Origin: JBGSKV01 sp041740975
GTDB taxonomy: Bacteria > Bdellovibrionota_B > Oligoflexia > Oligoflexales > JALZUQ01
Length of the DNA: 34,272 bases
NCBI GenBank assembly: GCA_041740975.1
Contig: JBGSKV010000039.1
Location: 1 to 34,272, forward strand
Direction: 5' to 3'
The first letter of the stretch is position 1. The number at the start of each line of letters is the position of its first letter. The notes beneath the pieces were generated by a model that had not been told where the DNA came from, searched no databases, and saw only the letters and a list, made by a program, of their open reading frames with translations. The translations under genes were made by a program, and so were the position numbers. This document shows positions 8,009-16,539 of the stretch, piece after piece.

Positions 8009-8839
8009 TTATGGTTTGTCGTTTAGCCACCAGACCTTATTGCTTTCCACTACCAGAATCTCCTCAAATTTTGCCCCGAAATTTTCGGTTCCTATATGTG
8101 GTTCTACTGCCCAAAGTCCTTGAAGATCGCCAGCGTAGTGTTCATTCAATAACTGTCCGAAAAGTCCGCGGGAAAGAAAGGCCCAATAGGACTGCCAACC
8201 AAAGTTGATAAAGTTTAGTGCCAGTCCTTCTGCCTCAATTTTATGAAGCCGGTGGCCGAGAACCGAAAACGGGTATTTTGAGTGGATATTATCGTAGCCA
8301 CCATCCAAAATCATCTGATCAACTTTCTTCCAGACGTCGCCCCCACTATTCTCGCCATCAAACATTTTTGGAATCGCCGTTCGGATCTGCTGCAAAAATT
8401 TCTGCGCTTTGGCAAGCTCGGCATTTTCTCCCAGCGACGAGGTGTATCCGATGTCGGACATATACCCTTTATAAATAGGCGCCACGTCCAAGATAAAAAC
8501 ATCACCCTCGGTGATGACACGAGACGTGGGCAGATAGTCGAGATTCGTCTTAACCCCAGCAAATCGCGTCCGATCACCAAACCACACGAAAGCCTTATGA
8601 AAAAACCGCGTCGCGCCGTGATCGGCCAGGTAGGTATTCAGCAAATCGGCCGCTTGGCGCTCCGTCCAGCCTTCTTCCATCAGTTTTGCTACTTCAAATG
8701 CAGCTTCATTGGCAAGATTCTGGCTAGCAAGATAACCCCGAATATCTTCGTCCGTCATTTCTATTTTAGCGACCGGCGAAAGTTTTTTCAGAATAGGAAG
8801 TTCAGAAACCCTTGATGCTCTCGAAAAAAATTTGCTCAC
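8009..8839 (-). CDS. M24 family metallopeptidase
   Basis: A 276-residue protein with the pita-bread fold signature of methionine aminopeptidase, prolidase and creatinase relatives. The five metal ligands are all visible: Asp118 (VFILDVAP), Asp129 (YMSDIGYT, the usual 11-residue spacing), His196 (VLGHRLH), Glu246 (AVEPHIG) and Glu260 (KFEEILVVE). It starts with GTG at 8839, overlapping the stop of the upstream alpha/beta hydrolase gene (GTGA) and preceded by GAGG at seven bases. It is the last gene of a three-gene unit. Which substrate it has, a peptide or a creatinase-like small molecule, is open; conserved metal ligands argue that it is active. It lacks the N-terminal creatinase-like domain of aminopeptidase P. 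Confidence 0.85.
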   Translation of the reverse strand: MSKFFSRASRVSELPILKKLSPVAKIEMTDEDIRGYLASQNLANEAAFEVAKLMEEGWTERQAADLLNTYLADHGATRFFHKAFVWFGDRTRFAGVKTNLDYLPTSRVITEGDVFILDVAPIYKGYMSDIGYTSSLGENAELAKAQKFLQQIRTAIPKMFDGENSGGDVWKKVDQMILDGGYDNIHSKYPFSVLGHRLHKIEAEGLALNFINFGWQSYWAFLSRGLFGQLLNEHYAGDLQGLWAVEPHIGTENFGAKFEEILVVESNKVWWLNDKP

Positions 8840-9705
8840 GTCTTCGCCTCGTTGTCTTTAATAAATTGATGGATCAATCGATTCACGTCCGCCGCTTTCT
8901 CACGATGCACCCAATGCCCAGCTTCCAACATACGTACGACAGGCTTCACAGCATCTTTCTCTATTTCATTAAGGGATGGTGGCAGTAAAACGTTGTCGTC
9001 TTTTCCCCACAACACCAGAACCGGACATTTGACGCGCGGAAGCCTATGCCTGAACTGCCCCACCATTTCGCGCAAAAAAGCCCTATATTGCGGAATCCCT
9101 GCCAATCCAGCGTGGGCATCAGCATCTACCGTCGCTACCTCACCTGGCGTGTTTCCGAGGTAATGCGCTAAACGCAAGACTTTGTCAGAAAATTTTGTAG
9201 CGATGAGTTCAGGGACCTTGGGAATTTGCATCACAAACATATACCATGACTTTGATAACTGAACGGGATTTTTGAGCCTAACCCGCATTTGACGAAGATT
9301 AAGTCCATTCATAACGATGAGACCTTTGGTATTTTTTTGAAAGAGTCGAGTGCAATGCCAGGCATAAACCACACCCAGATCATGACCAACAAACCAAATC
9401 GGTAGTTTCTTTGTTTCGTCAATTTCAGCAATCATAGCTTTCATGTCCAAGCTTTGTGACTGCGACCCGTAACGATTCAATGACTTCGAACTCTCGGACG
9501 GCCCCACGCCTCGCGAGTATGGCGCAATTAAAATATAGGGATGATCTTTGAAATAGTTCAGTTGTTCAGACCAATGTTCGGCGTGATCCGGAAATCCATG
9601 CAAAAACACGATGATTCCTTTAGGATTAGATGGCCTATGCTCAAGCCAAGCTGTTTCCAGTCCGCGAATTGTCTTTTGCTTCACATGAATGACTTCAGCT
9701 AGCAT
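8836..9705 (-). CDS. alpha/beta hydrolase, epoxide-hydrolase-like
   Basis: Start at the ATG at 9705 (289 residues); a TTG two codons upstream is less likely. The fold markers are the oxyanion block FLHGFPDHAEHW (35-45), PYSRGVGPSE and the nucleophile elbow VGHDLGVVYAW with Asp109. The acid is Asp236 or Asp237 (LWGKDDNVL) and the base is His264 (EAGHWVHRE). An Asp nucleophile, rather than Ser, is the mark of epoxide hydrolases and haloalkane dehalogenases; HGFP and a lid Tyr (Y155) favour an epoxide hydrolase. It overlaps both neighbours (4 bases at its end, 11 at its start), so the three genes are one transcript. No signal peptide is seen. Confidence 0.87.
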   Translation of the reverse strand: MLAEVIHVKQKTIRGLETAWLEHRPSNPKGIIVFLHGFPDHAEHWSEQLNYFKDHPYILIAPYSRGVGPSESSKSLNRYGSQSQSLDMKAMIAEIDETKKLPIWFVGHDLGVVYAWHCTRLFQKNTKGLIVMNGLNLRQMRVRLKNPVQLSKSWYMFVMQIPKVPELIATKFSDKVLRLAHYLGNTPGEVATVDADAHAGLAGIPQYRAFLREMVGQFRHRLPRVKCPVLVLWGKDDNVLLPPSLNEIEKDAVKPVVRMLEAGHWVHREKAADVNRLIHQFIKDNEAKT

Positions 9706-10705
9706 CTGCAAGTTCTTTTTTCAATTGAGGCGAAGGTTCTACGGTCAACTCAGGAGAGCGAAGTCCAGGAAAGGGAACTTGAATGACGCTCAGGTCACTG
9801 GCATAGGAATTTTGCGTCGTCTTCCATGTTGGATTCAGAAGCCAGCTAATGTAAGGAGCACCCACAAAAACCCGATTCACTTTCTCGATTGTCGAAAGTT
9901 TTTCATAGAGAGGAATGCAGCTTGCTAGAACTTCAAAGAATGGATGCTTGTGAGCAATTTGTTTCATTTTGAAAAATTTATGAAGTTCGACTAAAACCCA
10001 CGGTCCTCCAATGATTTGGGCCATGAGAAAGTTCGTCTTTCGATGCACCAAACGTCGAAAGGAAAACGGTTGGTTCTTAATAATATTCAGCATCAAATAC
10101 GCGTAATTCGCATGACGCGACTCTTCTTCAAGGTGCCTTTTATGCAGCTGATAAAACAGCGGATCAATTTCTTTGCGGTGACGAAGTAGCTGCTGAAAAA
10201 GCTTAATGGATACTTCTTCAACGGAAGCAACCACCCACCAAAAAGCATGCCCACCCGATAAAGCATTCTGCGAGATACTCTTCTGAAAATATGAGCCAAA
10301 AGCTTTTGGCAGCAAATCATTGAGCTCTTGAGGTTCAATGCCATGGGATAGGCAAAAAAGTTCGAAATATTTTGTGAACGCGCGTGAATGCTTGGCTTCT
10401 TCTTCGAAGAAAAGCTCGCCAAGCTCCCAAAGTTCTGGGTTTGCAGGATACTCGCGTAATATTTTTTCCCAGCCAGCGTATTTTAGTTTCGGCAAGGCAT
10501 CTTCCATTTCGGAGATCGTCGCATTGACGACCAAGCCCATCCACTGCGACAACGCTAGCCGCTGCTCGGCACTTGCACCTGGAAAAGCCAGAGCTGCATC
10601 GTCGATCGGCAGAAAGAATTTGGTTTCGTCTACTCCCAGATGCCAAGGAATATCATCCATAAGGTCCCAGGCGTCACGCTTCTGCAGCACGATTTGACTG
10701 GCCAA
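9695..10705 (-). CDS. AurF-like diiron oxygenase (ferritin-like fold)
   Basis: The 336 residues from a TTG start carry a set of carboxylate and His residues with nearly the spacing known for AurF, the p-aminobenzoate N-oxygenase: Glu68, Glu103-A-K-His106, Glu163 or Glu164, His191, Glu195-S-R-His198. These would bind two irons in a helical bundle. The protein is probably an amine or C-H oxygenase acting in the cytoplasm. It begins the three-gene unit with the epoxide-hydrolase-like and M24 genes. The start is doubtful: the TTG at 10705 has no Shine-Dalgarno, while a strong AAGGGG lies ahead of an in-frame ATC at 10738 (adding 11 residues that read naturally, KVTNPFSSEE). A later ATG at 10660 is another option. 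Confidence 0.75.
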   Translation of the reverse strand: MASQIVLQKRDAWDLMDDIPWHLGVDETKFFLPIDDAALAFPGASAEQRLALSQWMGLVVNATISEMEDALPKLKYAGWEKILREYPANPELWELGELFFEEEAKHSRAFTKYFELFCLSHGIEPQELNDLLPKAFGSYFQKSISQNALSGGHAFWWVVASVEEVSIKLFQQLLRHRKEIDPLFYQLHKRHLEEESRHANYAYLMLNIIKNQPFSFRRLVHRKTNFLMAQIIGGPWVLVELHKFFKMKQIAHKHPFFEVLASCIPLYEKLSTIEKVNRVFVGAPYISWLLNPTWKTTQNSYASDLSVIQVPFPGLRSPELTVEPSPQLKKELADAS

Positions 10706-10943
10706 TTCTTCGGAAGAAAATGGATTGGTAACCTTGATAATTTTCCCCTTTTATATAATTTATTTTCGTTCTTTCGGCCGCAGTTGGCAAGTCCACCCAT
10801 TCCTTATCTTCATCGGACGTTTTTGGTACTTTCCTAATAATGCCGTAAATTCCTGGATTTTCCGTGGCTTCACAGCATTCATTCGGGTAGAATTCAGATA
10901 CTAGCGCAATAAAACGTGAAGCACAAAGCTAAGGACGGTTTTT

Positions 10944-11756
10944 ATGTTCACAGGAAAGACAATCGCCATCACAGGGGCGGCATCAGGCATAGGCCGCGCA
11001 CTTTGTTTTGCACTCGCTAAAGAAGGTGGAGTTATTTTTGCCCTTGATTACAACGAAGAGGCTCTCGCCAAGCTTTCAAGCGAACTCAAAAAAACGGGTG
11101 CGGAACATACCACCTTCAAAGTCGACATCACAGACTATCAAGGTCTGCAAACTTGCGTTGATACGATCACGGTTAATCAAAAGCTTGACTACTTTATTAA
11201 TAATGCCGGAATCGCACACTCGGGCAGTATTGCTAAGATGCCAAATGAACAATATAGCCGAGAAATTCAAGTCAATCTGATCGGAACGATCAATGGAACT
11301 CAGATTGCTATAAAGAAAATGGAAAACCAAGGCTTTGGTACGATCATCAATATGGCTTCTATTGCCGGACATATTCCGGCCCCATTTTTAAGTATTTATG
11401 TTGCGACGAAGTTTGCAGTGGTTGGGTTTACACGCGCCCTTCGAGAAGAGCTGCACCAGCTCAATTCACCTATTAAGACAGTTCTTGTTTCGCCGGGATT
11501 TGTGAAATCAGAAATGACGGATCGCAATAAATTTCCGGAGTGGCTGGCCTTTTTGCTCACGACCCCAGAAAAAGTGGCGAATGAGATCGTCAAAGGCATC
11601 AAGAGCCGAAAAAGCGAGATTTATCCGAGCACCAATGGCAAGATCATGCGCAGCTTGCACTTCCTGGCGCCCACCTCAACCGTCAAGTCGTCGAAGATCT
11701 TACTTACGAAAAGCTTCAAAGACTTCTTATTCCGTCGCTTTGATCAGCCTGACTAA
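10944..11756 (+). CDS. short-chain dehydrogenase/reductase
   Basis: A 270-residue classical SDR with an NAD(P)-binding Rossmann fold. It has the TGAASGIGR glycine motif at 11-19, Asp in ALDYNEE suggesting a preference for NAD(H), VDITD for adenine-ring contact, the NNAG motif, Ser in MASIAG and the catalytic Tyr-x3-Lys in YVATK. The SPGFVKSEMTD loop follows as usual. A ribosome binding site (AAGGACGG) lies six bases before the ATG. It is divergent from the diiron oxygenase unit with about 200 bases between, so shared regulation is possible. The substrate is unknown; the C-terminal extension after residue 215 (KIMRSLHFLAPTSTVKSSK) resembles membrane-associated SDRs but no clear helix is present. 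Confidence 0.88.
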   Translation: MFTGKTIAITGAASGIGRALCFALAKEGGVIFALDYNEEALAKLSSELKKTGAEHTTFKVDITDYQGLQTCVDTITVNQKLDYFINNAGIAHSGSIAKMPNEQYSREIQVNLIGTINGTQIAIKKMENQGFGTIINMASIAGHIPAPFLSIYVATKFAVVGFTRALREELHQLNSPIKTVLVSPGFVKSEMTDRNKFPEWLAFLLTTPEKVANEIVKGIKSRKSEIYPSTNGKIMRSLHFLAPTSTVKSSKILLTKSFKDFLFRRFDQPD

Positions 11757-11804
11757 GTTTTACATCTTGTATCCCACTCAACCCCGCTAATCCGGATAAG
11801 CGCC

Positions 11805-11810
11805 TATAAT
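11805..11810 (+). promoter_or_regulatory. candidate -10 box for the DEAD-box helicase gene
   Basis: An exact TATAAT, about 135 bases before the helicase start, which would leave a leader of roughly 125 bases. No good -35 hexamer is seen at 17 bases, so the call is tentative. Long leaders are common for cold-induced DEAD-box helicases. Confidence 0.3.
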
Positions 11811-11943
11811 TTAAGATAAAAATAACAGGTCGCTAAATCAGTTTGTCGTCTACTGATTCTTATGTGGCCATTTACTGGGCATTTCCAATAAAACATGGTA
11901 CTTGAAGGTCCCGTGTCACGAACTAAACTTAAAGAGGCCCTTC

Positions 11944-13494
11944 TTGGAATCATTTGACGACCTTAATCTCAGAGCTGAGTTATCACGAGCAGTTAAAGAA
12001 CTTGGCTTTACGAAGCCAACGCCGGTGCAAGCCAGCACTCTCCCTATATTATTAGAAGGCAACACCGACTTCATTGGTCAAGCCGCTACTGGTACAGGCA
12101 AAACGGCCGCATTCGGAATCCCTCTCATTGACCGCGTTGATCCCAGCATCAAAGCCGTTCAAGGACTCATTCTTTGCCCTACGCGCGAACTTGCCATGCA
12201 GGTCGCTGGTCAAATTGATTTACTTGGCAAATACTGCGGCGTCAAAACCGTTGCGATTTATGGTGGCGCTGCTTACGATCCGCAGATTCGTGGACTCAAG
12301 CAAGGTCGGCCAATTGTTGTCGGCACACCTGGTCGAATCATAGACCATATCGAACGCGGTACGCTAAAACTCGGAAACGTCAAAACTTTTATTCTTGATG
12401 AAGCCGATGAAATGATTTCGATGGGTTTTAAAGATGACCTCGAATCCATATTGAAACAAGTCACAGGCGACGCTAATACTTGGCTATTCTCTGCAACCAT
12501 GAGCGGACCAGTCCGCCAAGTCGCCGAAAAATATTTGAACGATCCCAAACAAGTCTCCGTCAATCGCGGTGAAATGCTTTCCGCTTCGGTTGAGCAGCTT
12601 TATTATTTGACCCGCGAAGGCAATAAACCCGAAATTCTTTGTAAGATCATCGACTCCAATGATGATTTTTACGGAATTGTATTTTGCCAAACCAAAATGT
12701 TGGTAACAGACCTCACTAAGTTTATTCAGAACCGAGGATTTAAAGTTGGGTCTTTGCATGGCGACATGAGTCAATCCGCGCGCGAAAGCATGATGGCTGA
12801 CTTCCGTTCTCGCAATGTACAAATTTTGGTTTGTACCGACGTGGCCTCCCGTGGCTTAGATGTAAAGGATATTACCCATGTCGTGAACTACTCGCTTCCG
12901 CGCGAGACCGATGTCTATGTGCATCGTATTGGTCGTACGGCACGCGGTGGAAAACCAGGCGTCGCCATCAGTTTAGTCACTCCTAGTCACCGAGCCATCA
13001 TTCGTCGCATCGAGCAAGTGACACGCGGTAAAATGGTCGAAGGCATCATCCCAGGTCGCAAAGAAGTCGCCTTGAAAAAAGTTGGCACGCTTCTCGAGAA
13101 ATTCAAAACTCAAAAATGGTCGGAACGCGCCATTGAATCAATGAATCCAGAGTGGAAAACAACTTTGGCTGAACTAGACAACGAAGAAATCGCTGGCCGC
13201 TTTCTGTGTATGCTTCTCGGTGATCTTTTCACTGAACGCGATACACCTGAAGTTAACTTCATGCCTGCTCGTGAAGATCGTGGCGGACGTGATCGTGGTG
13301 GAAGCGGTGGTGGCGGTCGATTTGGTGGATGGGGTGGACGTGGTAATCGAGGGGGTCGTGACGAAGGTCGCGGTGGGGATCGCTATCGCAGTCAACGTTC
13401 GGATGCACCTCGCGGACGTCCAAAAAAAGATAAGCCTCACCAAGAACACGATGCAGCAGCTGGTAAGCCTCGTCGGCGCTTAGGCCCTAAGTAA
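11944..13494 (+). CDS. DEAD-box ATP-dependent RNA helicase with RGG-rich tail
   Basis: Start placed at TTG 11944, which has AGAGG six bases upstream and gives the typical N-terminus MESFDDLNL; a TTG 14 codons earlier lacks a ribosome site. The 516 residues include the Q motif (GFTKPTPVQ), motif I AATGTGKT (47-54), PTRELA, TPGR (128-131), DEAD (152-155), SAT (183-185), DVASRGLD and HRIGRTARGG, so both RecA-like domains are complete. It unwinds short RNA duplexes, as CsdA/DeaD or RhlE do in ribosome assembly, cold adaptation or mRNA decay. After residue 430 the tail is Gly/Arg-rich with several RGG units and ends in a basic stretch, likely an RNA-binding, possibly phase-separating region. Confidence 0.93.
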   Translation: MESFDDLNLRAELSRAVKELGFTKPTPVQASTLPILLEGNTDFIGQAATGTGKTAAFGIPLIDRVDPSIKAVQGLILCPTRELAMQVAGQIDLLGKYCGVKTVAIYGGAAYDPQIRGLKQGRPIVVGTPGRIIDHIERGTLKLGNVKTFILDEADEMISMGFKDDLESILKQVTGDANTWLFSATMSGPVRQVAEKYLNDPKQVSVNRGEMLSASVEQLYYLTREGNKPEILCKIIDSNDDFYGIVFCQTKMLVTDLTKFIQNRGFKVGSLHGDMSQSARESMMADFRSRNVQILVCTDVASRGLDVKDITHVVNYSLPRETDVYVHRIGRTARGGKPGVAISLVTPSHRAIIRRIEQVTRGKMVEGIIPGRKEVALKKVGTLLEKFKTQKWSERAIESMNPEWKTTLAELDNEEIAGRFLCMLLGDLFTERDTPEVNFMPAREDRGGRDRGGSGGGGRFGGWGGRGNRGGRDEGRGGDRYRSQRSDAPRGRPKKDKPHQEHDAAAGKPRRRLGPK

Positions 13495-13525
13495 AAAAAA
13501 TTCCAAAATAAAATAGTTTCGAGAT

Positions 13526-13573
13526 AAAAAAATCGACCATAAGAAGCAAATGACTTTGCCGCATATGGTCGAT
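13526..13573 (-). terminator. intrinsic terminator (minus strand)
   Basis: A 10-bp perfect stem, ATCGACCATA (13532-13541) with TATGGTCGAT (13564-13573), enclosing a second small hairpin GCAAA/TTTGC. On the minus strand it is followed by a T-run (A-run 13526-13532). It ends the lipoprotein gene that stops at 13590. Confidence 0.75.
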
Positions 13574-13589
13574 GAAACGTCCAAACTGT

Positions 13590-14585
13590 CTAGTCTAAAG
13601 AAGGCGGAACAGTCCCTTTGGTACCTTCAACATTCGCCGTGCCGTTGCTAAAATCATAGGTAAAACCAGTGCCGCTATGCGTCACCGTTCCCTGCCAATT
13701 GCGGAAAGTCACCGTCTGGGTACCAGAGGTGTAGTAAAGTGCGCTTTCATCTGACGGTTCAACAACATCATTAAAAACGATTTTTTGAAACTCTCTTTCG
13801 ACTTCGGATTCGCCGTTACTTACGATATTCACCACTGATCCCGAAATGTGAACGCAGTTGTCTGACTTCATGCCGCCCGTGACTGCCGTCAAAGTGCAGC
13901 TGTCTCCTTCTTTCGAAGCAATGATAAATTTGATGTTCGCGTCGGCTTCCAGCTCATTTTCGTTTAGTGTCATATTGTACTTTATGCGACCAATCAAATT
14001 GACAAAAAACTTCGCTCCGCCATCATCGCAAACGCTGGAAACTTCATCAGACGATGCATCCATTTCCGAAAACTTCTTTCCGTTATAGCTTGATAGATCC
14101 GCCCCTGGGCATTGAATCTTCATATTTATGCCAAAGGAAGCCATGGGAATATTAATACTTGCTTGAGAACCAGCTTGTTCACTGAGAATTGGTTTTAGGC
14201 ACGACGCTGCGTCAACCGCTTTCTTCAATATGATGGTGTCGCCACTTGCTTCGAGTTTAATCTCATCAATCGAAAAACATTTTTCAAAACTTTCGTCACC
14301 ATCTTCCAATAGCATCATATGACGGACAGCCGTGTCGTGACCGATTGCGAGTGACGCTGAAGATACTATTTTCTTAAGGGAAACTGTGTCAGATTTTTTG
14401 GCCATAAACATGTCATCGCTCATAAAATCTTCCATTTCACCTTGGTCTGCAGTTCCTGGATCGGATGGCGTGGCCATATCCGAAGCACTAACCTTATCTG
14501 CCGGGATGTCTAAGATCTCTGACTTATCATCACTACCGCAAGAGATAAATAGCGCGAGTAAAAGGATTTGTACCAAACTTTTCAT
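13590..14585 (-). CDS. lipoprotein of unknown function
   Basis: Start at the ATG at 14585, preceded by GAGGAG at seven bases; 331 residues. The signal sequence ends in a lipobox (LFISCGSD, Cys16), followed by an acidic, Asp/Ser/Met-rich linker. The rest is rich in Ser, Asp and Val and looks beta-structured, with several Cys (EKCFSID, ASCLKPI, IQCPGAD, SVCDDGG, DSCTLTA, DNCVHIS) that may pair. Repeated phrases such as TVTFRNWQGTVTHSGTGFTYDFSNGTANVEG at the C-terminus suggest a beta-sandwich. No family recognised. The terminators on both sides (13526-13573 and 14711-14745) show that it is transcribed alone. Confidence 0.65.
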   Translation of the reverse strand: MKSLVQILLLALFISCGSDDKSEILDIPADKVSASDMATPSDPGTADQGEMEDFMSDDMFMAKKSDTVSLKKIVSSASLAIGHDTAVRHMMLLEDGDESFEKCFSIDEIKLEASGDTIILKKAVDAASCLKPILSEQAGSQASINIPMASFGINMKIQCPGADLSSYNGKKFSEMDASSDEVSSVCDDGGAKFFVNLIGRIKYNMTLNENELEADANIKFIIASKEGDSCTLTAVTGGMKSDNCVHISGSVVNIVSNGESEVEREFQKIVFNDVVEPSDESALYYTSGTQTVTFRNWQGTVTHSGTGFTYDFSNGTANVEGTKGTVPPSLD

Positions 14586-14710
14586 ATAAGACTCCTCGAT
14601 TTTCAAAATGGATAACCCGAAAATACTACCACAACACGTGGGAAAAATATCTTCCATGATCGCAAACATCGACGGGGATAGGTTTTCACTATAACGCAGG
14701 AATAAGCATC

Positions 14711-14745
14711 AAAAAAAACCGCGATAGCATGAGCTACCGCGGTTT
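14711..14745 (-). terminator. intrinsic terminator (minus strand)
   Basis: A 13-bp stem with one mismatch, AAACCGCGATAGC (14716-14728) with GCTACCGCGGTTT (14733-14745), loop ATGA. On the minus strand it is followed by eight T (A-run from 14711). It ends the calcium-site lipoprotein gene that stops at 14773. Confidence 0.85.
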
Positions 14746-14772
14746 AACAGAAAAACCGAGATTGCCACGCGA

Positions 14773-16308
14773 CTACTTTTTAACGACCGTCGTACTTGTT
14801 CCAAAGTAAATGTCGTAACTCATACAGCCGGACTTACCGCACTGGCCTGGGCCAAAGAATTTAGATTCGAAAAGAATTTTATTGGCAAATTTCTTCGAAG
14901 TATCTTTGACTGGCTTGTAGGTTGTGTCAATTTTGGTAATTTCCAAGTCGGTCAATGTCTTCAACTCATCAGATTGAGTGACCGCGTCTGAGTTCTTATC
15001 AACCCAAACTTTTAGATCAGCAAATTGCTTATCTTTGGCATCAATGTAGCCGCTTTTGTTCGTATCCAGTTGGGCCAATGCTTTGTAGCCATTTGCGAAG
15101 GTTTTCTTGCCTTTGCCATTGGTGTATTCACCGAATAATTCATGTCCACCGTCCACTTGGCCATTCTTATTGGAATCCAAAACCAATAGGCCCATGTGCG
15201 GAAGAATCCAACCGGAACGTTCTTTCGTGCCGTCATTATTATGATCAAACTTAATTTTGCTAGCGGTCGGTTCCAAAGTCTTTTTGTTATTCAGGCCAGA
15301 AAGATCGAGGGCAATGGGGCTAACAATAGCAATGGTGTGAATGCACTGGGTCCCTACTGCAACACCCTTATCGTCTAAACCTTGTATTTCGACGATGGCA
15401 TCACGACGTTCCCAGTTATTAACGCCCATGATCTTGTTGAGAGGAACGAGAACGACCGCGTCACTCACTTTCGTCAAAGTAGAATTCAAAATTTCTATAG
15501 GCTCAACAGGAGTAATCGGCGTGTTTTTACCAACGGGGTCTGTTGTACTCGGTTTGACCGTAAACTTCCATTTGTTGGCCGATCCACCGATCGCCAGTGA
15601 AACGCCCGTGTCCGCGGCGCGAAACTTCTTTCCAGGCAAAGCGCATTTAGTTGAGCCAGACGTACAGCCATCAAGTTTGCTAGCTAAGTCTTCTTCCGAA
15701 CCTTGCTTGACAGAAGTACAACCCACCAATGCAACTGCAGGAGTCGTTGCCGGCGTAGGAGTTGGAGTGACCTCAGGTGTCGGCATCGCTGTAGGTGACG
15801 ACGTTGGCTCTGTTGTACCTGGCGTCGCGCCGTTGACTTCCAAGTTTCCAAGGTTGATTGTAATCTCAATATCTCTCAGTGGAACATAACCTTCCACCAA
15901 CTCGTCGCCGCCAGTAGAACCAGATGTGCCTCCTCCACTGCCCGCAACCTTACATGGAGTCGAAAGGTTGATAACGATAAGTTGCTGGTTGTTCTTAGTT
16001 TGTAAGAAAACGCTGAGACTAATCTTCATACCCTTAGGAAGTAGACAAGTTTTGTCTTTGCCATTTTCAGTACCCACCGTAACGGCTGTATTTTTATTAA
16101 GAACCCCTTCACTAAATTCACCATCGTCCGAAATCATCGGTATGAGTTTGTCGACTTCTGCCACTTCACCGCCCGACAAAAGGGGCAACTCGCCAAAGTC
16201 TGCCGTTTTGAATTTGGAAACACTTCGCGTATTGATTTTCATGGGTTGCTTACACGCTGCTGACATCAGCATAATGATAAGGCTTGAAACTAAAAAATGG
16301 ACTTTCAT
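14773..16308 (-). CDS. lipoprotein with EF-hand-like calcium-binding sites
   Basis: Start at ATG 16308 with GGGAG eight bases upstream; 511 residues. The signal sequence ends in a lipobox (MSAACKQ). A Thr/Pro-rich linker (TPEVTPTPTPATTP) joins the N-terminal part to a Cys-containing middle domain. The C-terminal 150 residues hold Asp/Asn loops of the EF-hand type: KIKFDHNNDGTKERSGW, LVLDSNKNGQVDGGHELFGEYT, AQLDTNKSGYIDAKDKQF and VWVDKNSDAVTQSDEL. This arrangement, including GWILPHMGLLVLD and ELFGEYTNG, is well known from the C-terminal parts of large RTX-type secreted proteins, but no RTX nonapeptide repeats are present. It likely binds calcium at the cell surface or in the periplasm. Confidence 0.75.
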   Translation of the reverse strand: MKVHFLVSSLIIMLMSAACKQPMKINTRSVSKFKTADFGELPLLSGGEVAEVDKLIPMISDDGEFSEGVLNKNTAVTVGTENGKDKTCLLPKGMKISLSVFLQTKNNQQLIVINLSTPCKVAGSGGGTSGSTGGDELVEGYVPLRDIEITINLGNLEVNGATPGTTEPTSSPTAMPTPEVTPTPTPATTPAVALVGCTSVKQGSEEDLASKLDGCTSGSTKCALPGKKFRAADTGVSLAIGGSANKWKFTVKPSTTDPVGKNTPITPVEPIEILNSTLTKVSDAVVLVPLNKIMGVNNWERRDAIVEIQGLDDKGVAVGTQCIHTIAIVSPIALDLSGLNNKKTLEPTASKIKFDHNNDGTKERSGWILPHMGLLVLDSNKNGQVDGGHELFGEYTNGKGKKTFANGYKALAQLDTNKSGYIDAKDKQFADLKVWVDKNSDAVTQSDELKTLTDLEITKIDTTYKPVKDTSKKFANKILFESKFFGPGQCGKSGCMSYDIYFGTSTTVVKK

Positions 16309-16539
16309 AGCTGGCTCCCTATTAGAGATCTGACCTGAGGTTTTGTCCGCAGCCCAAGGCATCCTTACCTTTGACCACTTTGACTAAATGTCTGTGAAAA
16401 TAAAAGTATAGCATACTGGCAGTTAGGATTTTTGTGCCTGATTCATGGGTTGATTTAGTCTGATTAGAATTATAGCATACCGCCTCAAGCTCGCTCCCCG
16501 TCCGCATTTGATGCCACGAAATTAATAGGAATCACTTCC

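Noticed and set aside
8282..8815. A 177-residue plus-strand ORF inside the M24 peptidase gene
   Set aside because: It is a shadow of a gene with all five metal ligands on the minus strand.
16407..16480. Two copies of TATAGCATAC 64 bases apart before the gene at 16540
   Set aside because: Only ten bases long and in AT-rich DNA; a -10-like role or regulator site is possible, but two copies are too few to call a repeat.
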